The translations under genes and the position numbers were made by a program. A DNA stretch of 13,016 nt from an uncultured Muribaculaceae bacterium (lineage in GTDB: Bacteria; Bacteroidota; Bacteroidia; Bacteroidales; Muribaculaceae). Below the pieces are notes generated by a model. That model searched no databases and was not told where the DNA came from. It was given only the letters and a program-made list of their open reading frames with translations. Positions within the stretch are counted from its first letter, which is position 1, and the number at the start of each line of letters is the position of its first letter. The stretch spans positions 1 to 13,016 of the forward strand of contig CAJTYD010000079.1 in the NCBI GenBank assembly GCA_910583775.1, read 5' to 3'. This document shows, piece after piece, positions 1-6,292 of the stretch.

Positions 1-60
1 TTATGTCTATCAGTCGCTTTCATGGCGATTCTATGGAATCGCGGATTCTCCTCGCGACAA

Positions 61-300
61 GTCTGGCCGGTTTAAAATAAAAAAGCGTGAGAATCTGTAC
101 TTAGCATATTCTCTACAGAGGCACCGGCCAAGGCCCTTTGCAACCAAATATGCTTTTAGAGAAACTCACGCCGGTATATACAGCCACCCAAAACTCACTC
201 CGTGCCAAAAGGCATGGAATGAGCCCGGATAGGTATGAACATACCCGTGAGCATCTACCTTAGCATTATTCTTGGTTGCAAATAAAACTGGCCGGTTTTC
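61..300 (-). ncRNA. Candidate structured RNA or long leader
   Basis: Seen directly: TTTGCAACCAA at 137-147 is perfectly complementary to TTGGTTGCAAA at 272-282, and CCGGCCA at 124-130 to TGGCCGG at 289-295, so the two pairings stack into one long-range stem with a 6x6 internal loop. Inside it, 194-206 and 211-223 form a 13-position hairpin with one mismatch and an AAAA loop, and 165-170 (CTCACG) can pair with 246-251 (CGTGAG). Competing partners exist: CGTGAG also occurs at 86-91, and CTGGCCGGTTT is repeated directly at 63-73 and 288-298. The strand is inferred from a TAATTTTG box at 396-403 read on the minus strand and a possible minus-strand start codon at 21-23. I do not recognise a known RNA family. 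RNase P RNA, tmRNA and the IscB omega-RNA I remember do not fit. Confidence 0.35.
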
Positions 301-395
301 TGTCAGCAAGAATAAAGCGCGAGTAAACGCCTTTTAATTTTATTGCCTCCCGCCTCGCTCCCTCTCTTGGAAGACGCACGGCGTGAGTCTATACG

Positions 396-403
396 CAAAA
401 TTA
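396..403 (-). promoter_or_regulatory. Possible -7 box for the left-edge RNA/leader
   Basis: Read on the minus strand this is TAATTTTG followed by C, matching the Bacteroidetes TAnnTTTG -7 box. No clear TTTG sits 19-21 bases upstream, so the match is half a promoter only. If used, transcription would run leftward through the structured region at 61-300. Confidence 0.3.
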
Positions 404-665
404 CTAAAATATTCTGAAACAGCAGTCATACAATGTGGATTTTATCAACGACCCATATTCAAGAACATAAATAGATCGTTCAACCTCTAAAAATAATTTC
501 CACGAAGCGATAGTGGCACTCCTTGTAGAGGGAATTAGGAGTTTGTGATGAGACATGGGAAATAAAATAACAACCAATCGCGTCACGCGAAGTACTAATT
601 TATCTTGAGGGAACCGTCTTAATGTTAAAAATATACAATACGGAAGCAAATTTCAAGGGTTAAAG

Positions 666-681
666 TTATCATTAATGATAA
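666..681. promoter_or_regulatory. Perfect 16-bp palindrome, likely operator of the toxin-antitoxin module
   Basis: The sequence TTATCATTAATGATAA is exactly its own reverse complement. It ends 8 bases before the TAACTTTG -7 box of the downstream module and covers the interval where the -33 element would be. HTH antitoxins of the HigA type usually bind such palindromes in their own promoter, so autorepression is the natural inference. Confidence 0.6.
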
Positions 682-689
682 TTGTTTGT

Positions 690-697
690 TAACTTTG
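690..697 (+). promoter_or_regulatory. -7 box for the higBA-like operon
   Basis: TAACTTTG matches TAnnTTTG exactly and lies 25 bases upstream of the toxin start at 723. No canonical TTTG is present at the -33 spacing. That position is occupied by the palindrome at 666-681. Confidence 0.6.
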
Positions 698-722
698 TAG
701 AGCTAAATTTATTTATGCACTC

Positions 723-1046
723 ATGAATATCGAATACGACAATGAGGAAATAGAAAGTTTTATCAAGCACGGATTAGCCGAAAGCCAACCTTACCGTAAA
801 TGGAAGAGCAATAAAGAACTTCGTGTTAATCTTGACAAGGTTATGGTGATTCTGCAAAGGGTAGAGAACTGTGATGGATTGCGTTGCTACAAATCATTAA
901 ATTACGAACCATTGAAATATGATCGGAAAGGTAGAAGCAGCGTAAGGATTGGCTATAAGACAAAGTTCCGTCTTGAGTTTGAAGAACTTGACTATGGAAT
1001 CAAAATAAAGGTAATAGAAATATCCGAACACTATGGAGACAAATGA
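723..1046 (+). CDS. higB: HigB/RelE-family toxin
   Basis: A 107-residue basic protein, the usual length for HigB-type toxins of the RelE/ParE superfamily. These fold as small ribonucleases and cleave mRNA, generally at the ribosome. Family-like features are the central segment with LNYEPLKYDRKGRSSVRIG, the beta-strand-rich FRLEFEELDYGIKIKVIEI stretch and the C-terminal SEHYGDK, which resembles the HYGDK ending common in HigB proteins of Bacteroidetes. The ATG at 723 follows the -7 box by 25 bases with no Shine-Dalgarno. The stop overlaps the downstream antitoxin start (ATG at 1033) by 14 bases, so the two are translationally coupled in toxin-first order, typical for higBA. I cannot tell from sequence whether it is active; the catalytic residues of this subfamily are not obvious to me. 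Confidence 0.8.
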   Translation: MNIEYDNEEIESFIKHGLAESQPYRKWKSNKELRVNLDKVMVILQRVENCDGLRCYKSLNYEPLKYDRKGRSSVRIGYKTKFRLEFEELDYGIKIKVIEISEHYGDK

Positions 1047-2139
1047 AAAAACGTGTTATACTCCCTTCTCTCCAGTACATCCATTCGATATACTAAAAGA
1101 CGAACTGGAGGCAAGAGGCATATCTCACAAGGATTTCGCCGAAAGTATCGGCATGGCTCCTTCTAATTTTAGCCGTATGCTGACCACACGAGGCAAGCTT
1201 ACTTCTAATATGGCAATGAAGCTTGAGGCATCACTCGGCATCCCCTATAAGGATTGGATGGGATTCCAAGAGAGTTTTATAAGGGATTCGGATGCAATCC
1301 GAGAACGGGCTATCGAAGAAATGACGGAGAGGGCCCAGGAAACCGAATTGAACAAAAGCGTCAACCTGAAAGAATTATTCAAAGGGCTTGGGCTAACATT
1401 GAGACCGTTGCCCGAAAGATTGAAAGCGATTTCTCCCTTTATGCCGATTATCGCTAAGCCTGAGAGTGTGACTATCGAAGGTCGGTTCAAAAAAAGCGAA
1501 TTGCGTCAGACTGATCAAAGGAACCTGCTCACATGGATTATCCTTGCACTTTATAATGCCGAGATCGCAGTGAAGGGGAAGGAATACCTTAATGGCAATG
1601 CGGATAAAGCAGCTGTAGAGATTTCTGAATACGCTCATAAAGAAGAAATCTCGAAGGAGCTTGTAAAGCATATTCTTGAAAAATACGGTATTGGATATGT
1701 ACATGTTCCGAAGCTTGACAAAACTCCGGTGGATGCTTTTTCTTTGCTATCCGACAACAAGCCGTGTGTCATCGTCACTTACAGGCTGAAATCTGATAGT
1801 GATAAATTTGTGTTTGACGTTCTGCATGAACTAGGACATATTTCTCTACATCTTGAAAAGGGAGTAGGCAGAGGATTTCTTAAAATTGACGATGGTCAAG
1901 AGAATAAGATATTTGAAAAAGAAGCAGACAAATATGCTTCCGACAAGCTCATACCTCCTGAAAAATGGAATATGCTTATGAATCTGTCTTCCAATAGCCT
2001 GAATCCACATGTCGTATCAAAACGTATCGGAGACAAGGCAAAGGCAATGGGGTTGAATCCCTCTATTGCGGTCAGTCGGTACAAGCATGAGATAAATCAA
2101 TATAATATTTCTGCTTATCGGTCTCCGGCATTGAGCTAA
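1033..2139 (+). CDS. higA: HigA-like antitoxin fused to an ImmA/IrrE-type metallopeptidase domain
   Basis: A 368-residue protein, far longer than a plain HigA antitoxin (about 100 residues). Residues about 15-70 form an XRE/HigA helix-turn-helix (HPFDILKDELEARGISHKDFA, then the IGMAPSNFSRML recognition helix). A charged linker follows. The C-terminal part carries H265-E-L-G-H269, the HExxH zinc motif, and FEKEAD with E297 as the likely third ligand, matching the ImmA/IrrE (COG2856) peptidase family. It starts inside the toxin gene, overlapping by 14 bases. By family knowledge the HTH part should neutralise the toxin and repress the operon at the palindrome at 666-681. The peptidase part may allow regulated cleavage of the protein itself or of a partner; that is inference. 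An alternative reading is a phage-type ImmA regulator with an attached toxin. Confidence 0.8.
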   Translation: METNEKTCYTPFSPVHPFDILKDELEARGISHKDFAESIGMAPSNFSRMLTTRGKLTSNMAMKLEASLGIPYKDWMGFQESFIRDSDAIRERAIEEMTERAQETELNKSVNLKELFKGLGLTLRPLPERLKAISPFMPIIAKPESVTIEGRFKKSELRQTDQRNLLTWIILALYNAEIAVKGKEYLNGNADKAAVEISEYAHKEEISKELVKHILEKYGIGYVHVPKLDKTPVDAFSLLSDNKPCVIVTYRLKSDSDKFVFDVLHELGHISLHLEKGVGRGFLKIDDGQENKIFEKEADKYASDKLIPPEKWNMLMNLSSNSLNPHVVSKRIGDKAKAMGLNPSIAVSRYKHEINQYNISAYRSPALS

Positions 2140-2162
2140 ATTTCAAAAAATCAACGTAAACA

Positions 2163-2197
2163 GGCGGTTCCAACGTAAATTCGGAGCCGCCTTTTTT
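2163..2197 (+). terminator. Rho-independent terminator of the toxin-antitoxin operon
   Basis: GGCGGTTCC at 2163-2171 pairs with GGAGCCGCC at 2183-2191 (9 pairs, one G-U), an 11-base loop separates them, and six T follow at 2192-2197. It lies 23 bases after the antitoxin stop. Confidence 0.85.
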
Positions 2198-2230
2198 ACT
2201 GCTCCGTCCATACAACTTATTTCAGAAACC

Positions 2231-2365
2231 ATGAAATGCACCATCAACTAATTGATCGACTATATGTCGCGGGTGACGGTCTCCGAGATTGCATCGCGCG
2301 TTCGAGGTAACACTGGGGATTCCGCTAATGTCGATGGGTACGCTCTTTTTGAACCATGCCATTGA
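2231..2365 (+). pseudogene. Possible degraded small ORF
   Basis: Frame from ATG 2231 reads MKCTIN, then TAA at 2249-2251, then a 37-codon stretch starting LIDYMSRVTVSEIASRVRG up to TGA at 2363-2365. The second part has a helix-like composition (SRVTVSEIASRV), which is why I note it, but I recognise no family. It could equally be chance open sequence in the debris between the toxin-antitoxin terminator and the next gene. Confidence 0.2.
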
Positions 2366-2430
2366 AATCGACTTATGCATAAATAATTCTTTTACTTATC
2401 TTACTAATCCAACGAATATTAAAAGGAGGA

Positions 2431-2622
2431 TTATTCGCCGGCGGCGATGTAGGCGCGGATGGCACTGACAATGAAGGCCGACTTCGATCCTGGAAGGGAC
2501 TCAAGGAATTCGGCCACATCCGGCGGAGCCGAGAACATATAACGTTTTTCCGCCACTCGCTTCCGCCCGGCGCCGGAACGCGCTCCTCCCCTCTTTGACG
2601 ATGATTCTTCCAAGCGTTGCAT
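2431..2622 (-). CDS. Small ribbon-helix-helix-like DNA-binding protein
   Basis: A 63-residue basic protein. The N-terminal RGGARSGAGRKR is a glycine-arginine motif often seen at the start of small mobile-element proteins. It is followed by KRYMFSAPPDVAEFLESL, shaped like a beta strand plus helix A of an RHH fold, then GSKSAFIVSAIRAYIAA, like helix B with the usual S-x-F-I-x-x-A-I pattern. The likely role is DNA binding or transcriptional control inside an accessory element; the target is unknown. The gene stands alone, is GC-richer than its surroundings, and has an AT-rich upstream stretch with an inverted repeat at 2679-2723. A longer overlapping frame (2373-2651, minus) exists but lacks any family pattern. 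Confidence 0.6.
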   Translation of the reverse strand: MQRLEESSSKRGGARSGAGRKRVAEKRYMFSAPPDVAEFLESLPGSKSAFIVSAIRAYIAAGE

Positions 2623-2898
2623 AATTCAAATTTTAATTTTACATACATCAAAAACAGGAAGTGGAGAGCATTCGCCCTCCGGAGGTTTAGAACTTCAATT
2701 CCAATGTAATATTAAACCTCCGGCATTCGAAAACTAATTTGACGATTGCTTTCATGGCTTCTTGTTTTTCGTTTATTCAACTATTGATATATAATGGTCG
2801 GATCGCTATTTATTACGGGGCCCCTTTTGCACGTGGAGCAGCGTCCCCCTTTCAGGGACTCCAAGCGACTACCCGCGCTCCTTAACTGACTGATATAC
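2623..2898. other. Non-coding stretch between RHH-like gene and tRNA-Glu
   Basis: I see no gene here. It holds the inverted repeat above and a compact foldable segment at 2835-2881: GGAGC at 2835-2839 pairs with GCTCC at 2877-2881, GCG at 2841-2843 with CGC at 2874-2876 across a bulged A, and TCCC at 2844-2847 with GGGA at 2855-2858. Whether it is transcribed is unknown. Confidence 0.4.
2679..2723. repeat. 11-bp inverted repeat
   Basis: CCGGAGGTTTA at 2679-2689 and TAAACCTCCGG at 2713-2723 are perfect reverse complements separated by 23 bases. CATTCG flanks both arms as a direct repeat (2669-2674 and 2724-2729). It lies upstream of the RHH-like gene, so it could be its regulatory site or the scar of a small element. 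No T-run follows on either strand, so it is not an obvious terminator. Confidence 0.6.
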
Positions 2899-2927
2899 AA
2901 AAAGAAAGAAGCCGCATTTCTGTGGCT
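2899..2927 (-). terminator. Terminator of tRNA-Glu
   Basis: Read on the minus strand, AGCCAC and GCGGCT pair around a 6-base loop (one A-C mismatch) and are followed by TTCTTTCTTTTT. It begins 6 bases after the mature tRNA 3' end. Confidence 0.6.
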
Positions 2928-2933
2928 CCTAAG

Positions 2934-3005
2934 TAGTCGATCCGGGACTCGAACCCGAGTCTCCACCGTGAGAGGGTGGCGTGCTAACCGCTACACTAAT
3001 CGACC
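2934..3005 (-). tRNA. tRNA-Glu (anticodon CTC)
   Basis: The minus strand gives a full cloverleaf: acceptor GGTCGAT with ATCGACT (first pair G-U), D arm GTGT/GCAC with AGCGGTTA loop, anticodon arm CCACC-CTCTCAC-GGTGG with CTC at 2970-2972, and T arm TCGGG-TTCGAGT-CCCGG, discriminator A. CCA is not encoded. CTC reads GAG codons. The G1-U72 pair and A73 are slightly unusual for a tRNA-Glu. Shifting the acceptor by one base (GTCGATT/GATCGAC) gives a fully paired but less standard geometry. Confidence 0.88.
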
Positions 3006-3266
3006 GGTTGACTGTTTTCATGAGGTGTTTCCCTCATTTGCGATGCAAAGTTAGTAATAATTTCTGTTCCGGCCAAATTTTTATATCGTTTTTTTGATAA
3101 TTATTTTTTGGGAACAACACCCTCAGAAGGATAAACCTCTAACATCTCAGTGATTACACTGATATCACAAAATTTGTTAACGATCTCCTGGCTTACAAGA
3201 AAATCCATTTGTCAATGACTCCATGCGTGGTAAGAGGGTCTTTTCGTCAATGTTCCTCTTTCCCGA
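3006..3266. other. Intergenic region between tRNA-Glu and murB fusion
   Basis: Apart from the tRNA promoter I see a 6-bp hairpin TCAGTG-ATTA-CACTGA at 3147-3162 and a weak AAGAGG/CCTCTT pairing downstream of the murB stop without a T-run. No gene is supported and no convincing terminator for the murB fusion is visible. Confidence 0.4.
3046..3077 (-). promoter_or_regulatory. Promoter of tRNA-Glu
   Basis: On the minus strand TTTG (3074-3077), 20 bases, then TAACTTTG (3046-3053) match the Bacteroidetes -33/-7 consensus. A TGAGG/CCTCA hairpin (3021-3036) lies in the short leader before the tRNA. Confidence 0.75.
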
Positions 3267-5060
3267 TCAGGAAATATAAATCTTCAGGCCGTCGTAGGCG
3301 GGATGGACGTTGGAGGGGAGCTTTGCCTCGATCTCATGATGGCGTCCTATCTCATGGTTGAAATGGGTGAGATAAGTCTTGCCGGGCTTTAATTCCTCAA
3401 TCAGTTCAAGAGCTTCCTTCAACGAGAGATGCGCGAAATGTTCCTTCTCCCGCAGAGCGTTGAGCACAAGGACATCAAGCCCTTCGAGCTTCATCTTTTC
3501 ACTTTCCGAGATGGTCTTTGCATCCGTGACATACGCAAAGTTACCGATTCTATAACCCAGTATTGGCAGTTTGCCATGAAAGACTTCTATAGGAATCACC
3601 TTAAGACCGTTGATATAAAACGGTTTGTCGTCTACAATATTCATGTCGAAAGTAGGCACGCCGGGATATGGATGCTCTCGGAAGCAATAATCAAGTCTGC
3701 GCCGCAAATCGCCGTCCACATCCTTCCTAAGATAAAGAGGCAACGGACCGGCGGAACAGAACGGTCTCAGGTCGTCAACGCCGCCCACATGATCATAATG
3801 GCTGTGAGTGATCAGGACAGCGTCAATGTCATCGATTTCGTTCTTAAGGGCCTGTTCCCTGAGATCCGGCGACGGATCGATAAGAATCCTCATGCCTGCC
3901 GTCTCCACAAGAGCCGAAGCCCGAAGCCGCTTGTCGAGGCTGTCTTCAGACATACATACCCTGCATTTACATCCTATCTCAGGAACCCCCTTGGAGGTTC
4001 CGCTTCCGAGGATAGTAACAGCCATCGAAGTGTCGATATAGTTAACCTCCGGCTTCAGTCCGATAAAGAATTTCGACTTTACAGTCTGCTGGACTTTCCT
4101 GGCAAGATCAGCAACATCCTTCGCCGTCGCATTCCCGGAATTGACCAAGACCAGAGGCTGCTTTTCATAAACACACGCACCGCCCACGGAGGTTCCCTTC
4201 AGGCCGCACCGGTCGATAAGCCAGGCCGCCGAAAGTTTCACATAATGACTGTCGACAGGATACGAAGGAATCTCCATCGAAAGGATCGTCTGCATATCCT
4301 CATACATCACTTTCGGAATCACAGGGTTCTTGAAGAAGCTCCCCGCACTTCCGATAACCACGGGGTCGGGCAACTTCTCATCGCGTATTTCCTTAATCCT
4401 ATCCACCACCTCCCTGATTGTCGGTGCATGACCCAGCTCCTCCTCGAATCTGCGCAACGGACCGTATGAAAGATGTTCTCCCTTTGTGGATGGCTTTAGT
4501 TTATAGGATACCCTCAGGATATAATAACGGTTCCTTCCCTCTTTCTTAAAAAACGAATCCCTGTAGCCGAACCTGCAGTCTTCATTCCGGAAAGTCTCGA
4601 CCTTTCTTGTGAACGAATCGAAGCATTCGACAGAGTGGATAACATCTCCTGCCTCGACTCCGTAAGCGCCCACATTCTGAACCGCAGACGCGCCTACCTC
4701 TCCCGGAATCCCGGCAAGGTTCTCAAGGCCCGCCAGACCGTTGTCGACACACCATTCAACGAAATCGCTCCATTTCTCGCCTGCACCGGCGATAACGTAT
4801 GCCGTTTCGGCATCCTTGTCATAGCGGACGATACCCTTCACCTTCGAATGAAGTATCATGCCATTGTAATCATGCAGGAATAGGAGGTTACTTCCTCCTC
4901 CGATATGAAGCACCTCACTGTTCAGATATTCCTCCGAGCGGGAGATCTTCAGCAATTCCCTTTCATTGGAATATTCAGCAAAATATTTTGCCTTTACAGG
5001 TATATTGAATGTCGTCAAAGATGTTATATCCTTATCTTTTTCTATACTTATGCTGCTCAT
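3267..5060 (-). CDS. murB: MurB fused to a PhnP-like metallo-beta-lactamase-fold hydrolase
   Basis: A 597-residue two-domain protein. Residues 1-342 are a complete type I MurB, the FAD enzyme that reduces UDP-GlcNAc-enolpyruvate to UDP-MurNAc in the cytoplasm. Visible motifs are G54GGSNLL, IPGEVGASAVQNVGAYG (118-134), YRDSFF with R167, AGSFFKNP with catalytic S241, and GLKPEVNYI with E338. Residues 346-597 form a metallo-beta-lactamase fold of the PhnP type: LGSGTSKGVP, CKCRVC (C364, C366, C369, a probable structural zinc site), H419-S-H421-Y-D423-H424, H495, D513 and H566. The join is only DTS, and the second part begins with its own methionine M346 (4023-4025), as if a stop codon between two neighbouring genes was lost. 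The substrate of the second domain is unknown. The gene follows the lipoprotein gene on the same strand by 69 bases. Confidence 0.9.
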   Translation of the reverse strand: MSSISIEKDKDITSLTTFNIPVKAKYFAEYSNERELLKISRSEEYLNSEVLHIGGGSNLLFLHDYNGMILHSKVKGIVRYDKDAETAYVIAGAGEKWSDFVEWCVDNGLAGLENLAGIPGEVGASAVQNVGAYGVEAGDVIHSVECFDSFTRKVETFRNEDCRFGYRDSFFKKEGRNRYYILRVSYKLKPSTKGEHLSYGPLRRFEEELGHAPTIREVVDRIKEIRDEKLPDPVVIGSAGSFFKNPVIPKVMYEDMQTILSMEIPSYPVDSHYVKLSAAWLIDRCGLKGTSVGGACVYEKQPLVLVNSGNATAKDVADLARKVQQTVKSKFFIGLKPEVNYIDTSMAVTILGSGTSKGVPEIGCKCRVCMSEDSLDKRLRASALVETAGMRILIDPSPDLREQALKNEIDDIDAVLITHSHYDHVGGVDDLRPFCSAGPLPLYLRKDVDGDLRRRLDYCFREHPYPGVPTFDMNIVDDKPFYINGLKVIPIEVFHGKLPILGYRIGNFAYVTDAKTISESEKMKLEGLDVLVLNALREKEHFAHLSLKEALELIEELKPGKTYLTHFNHEIGRHHEIEAKLPSNVHPAYDGLKIYIS

Positions 5061-5129
5061 TTCAAAAAGATTTATAAAACAGATTCAGACCGGCAAAAGA
5101 GACTGGCCGATAGAATTAAGGAGAATTGT

Positions 5130-6059
5130 TCACATTCGGTAGCCCACGAGACGCCCGTCGCGAAACTGAAGGTAGGAGCCGCTTGAGTATTTCCAGATAT
5201 CGAGAGTGGAATCCCAGTCATGTCCGGCGCTGACATCCGTCGGATTACCGACCGACAGCTTGCATTCCTCCTTGGTCATTCCCTCTCTGAGACGGCCGTT
5301 CTGTATATATTCCCAGACTTCCGGCAATATGTCGGGGTATCTGAGTTTCATATCCTTCAAAGTGAAGAGATTCTCGAACGTGCGGCTTTCCACGCCGGAA
5401 CTTCGTATATTCATATAAAGCATCGCCGGCTCTCCCCTCTCGTCAAGAATATCCAGACGCAAAGGGAATACCATCGTTCCCGGGGATACAGCCGTAATGG
5501 TGACAGGCACGAACTTGCGGCCACGCATCCTCTCCCCATCCGGCTTATACCAAAGCTGGGACCGCGTCCATACTTTTTTCCCGACAAGCAGATCGGATGC
5601 CTCCTTCACAAGATCGAGATCTATAAGCATAGGAATATCCATGCTTGACAGACTTTCCAAAGCGATTCTCATTGATTTTCCCGTTGAATAGGAATAATTC
5701 TTCTTACCGTCTGAAAAAACGACCACGGCCTCATCAGAGCCGCCGGGTGTGGTCTTCGAAGCGATCTCCTTGAAGCTAATCACCATTCCTCCGAGAGAAT
5801 CGGCTGTCACAGCGTTATCGGCATCAAACACGAGCGAAGCCTTATTGTCAGAAATAAGGAACGGCTTCCCCTCTTTCCACTGCCCCAGAGGCATCGGGGA
5901 CACTCCGGCCATAAAAGTTTCCTCCTCTGTCGGCTGGAGGGATCTGCGTTCATTTCTTGACATCGTGATAGGCTTGGTTTTCTCAATTCCGGTTGAACAC
6001 GATATCAAGGATAATATTGCCCAGATAAAAACAGGTAGCCTGTAATAATGTATGCGCAT
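5130..6059 (-). CDS. Putative lipoprotein with SmpA/OmlA-like C-terminal segment
   Basis: A 309-residue protein with a short N-terminal hydrophobic segment ending in L18-I-S-C21, a good lipobox, so it is predicted to be exported and lipidated. The C-terminal region (257-309) contains LREGMTKEECKLSVGNPTDV, then DIWKYSSGSYLQFRDGRLVGY. This resembles the SmpA/OmlA (BamE-like) pattern in which a GMTxxEVxxxxGxP helix precedes strands ending in a W-Y...FxxGxL motif. The middle (about 60-240) is not recognised. It reads leftward 69 bases ahead of the murB fusion gene and may share its transcript. A role at the envelope is likely; a specific function cannot be assigned. Confidence 0.75.
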   Translation of the reverse strand: MRIHYYRLPVFIWAILSLISCSTGIEKTKPITMSRNERRSLQPTEEETFMAGVSPMPLGQWKEGKPFLISDNKASLVFDADNAVTADSLGGMVISFKEIASKTTPGGSDEAVVVFSDGKKNYSYSTGKSMRIALESLSSMDIPMLIDLDLVKEASDLLVGKKVWTRSQLWYKPDGERMRGRKFVPVTITAVSPGTMVFPLRLDILDERGEPAMLYMNIRSSGVESRTFENLFTLKDMKLRYPDILPEVWEYIQNGRLREGMTKEECKLSVGNPTDVSAGHDWDSTLDIWKYSSGSYLQFRDGRLVGYRM

Positions 6060-6141
6060 ATTTATAGATGAGATGAGAGAATAATAAAGACCAAAACAGC
6101 AAATGATGCAGGAAATCTCTTTATTTACCTCAATTTTTTGA

Positions 6142-6149
6142 CAAAATTA
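6142..6149 (-). promoter_or_regulatory. -7 box for the lipoprotein/murB transcript
   Basis: The minus strand reads TAATTTTG, matching TAnnTTTG, about 80 bases upstream of the lipoprotein start. The nearest TTTG upstream (6175-6178) is 25 bases away, longer than usual, so the -33 half is doubtful. Confidence 0.45.
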
Positions 6150-6169
6150 ATAAAAAAAACGATGAAATC

Positions 6170-6200
6170 TTTGTCAAATCGAAAATAATGTCTACCTTTG
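6170..6200 (+). promoter_or_regulatory. Promoter of tRNA-Met
   Basis: TTTG at 6170-6173, 19 bases, then TACCTTTG at 6193-6200 match the Bacteroidetes -33/-7 pair and lie just ahead of the tRNA. Confidence 0.75.
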
Positions 6201-6217
6201 CACTCGCAAACGAGAAC

Positions 6218-6291
6218 GGCGGGATAGCTCAGTTGGTTAGAGCGTCGGATTCATAACCCGGAGGTCTCGAGTTCAATTCTCGATCCCGCTA
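6218..6291 (+). tRNA. tRNA-Met (anticodon CAT), elongator type
   Basis: The cloverleaf is clear: acceptor GGCGGGA/TCCCGCT (first pair G-U), D arm GCTC-AGTTGGTTA-GAGC, anticodon loop TTCATAA with CAT at 6252-6254, T arm TCGAG-TTCAATT-CTCGA, discriminator A, CCA not encoded. It lacks the three G-C pairs in the anticodon stem expected of an initiator. A tRNA-Ile2 with modified CAT cannot be excluded formally, but the body looks like elongator Met. The closing pair of the anticodon stem is an A-C mismatch. Confidence 0.9.
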
Positions 6292-6292
6292 C

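Larger units (their letters stand above)
1..722. other. Gene-poor left flank with a structured element
   Basis: No open reading frame here looks like a real complete protein. The longest candidate, 81 codons on the minus strand at 404-649, has no recognisable domain and a low-complexity feel. The first 300 bases are rich in complementary segments, described separately. Positions 404-660 are AT-rich and I see no convincing gene or repeat in them. A promoter and palindrome for the toxin-antitoxin module lie at 666-697. A minus-strand ATG at 21-23 followed by seven open codons to the edge could be the start of a gene outside the window, but this is too short to call. Confidence 0.5.

Noticed and set aside
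248..262. CTAAGGTAG-like word (minus strand CTAAGGTAGATGC) resembling the 23S rRNA homing site
   Set aside because: Only nine bases match and no other rRNA sequence surrounds it.
61..400. RNase P RNA, tmRNA, group II intron domain V or IscB omega-RNA
   Set aside because: The hallmark conserved segments of these RNAs, as far as I can recall them, are not present on either strand.
404..649. 81-codon minus-strand frame in the left flank
   Set aside because: No family pattern, no promoter or start context, and its composition looks like translated non-coding DNA.
2252..2260. GATCGACTA matching the tRNA-Glu 3' end, considered as an att duplication
   Set aside because: Only about nine bases, and in inverted orientation relative to the tRNA; expected by chance at this size.
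3429..4469. 346-codon open frame antisense to the murB fusion
   Set aside because: It lies wholly inside a gene with intact MurB and hydrolase motifs, and its translation shows no domain pattern; it is a shadow of that gene's codon use.
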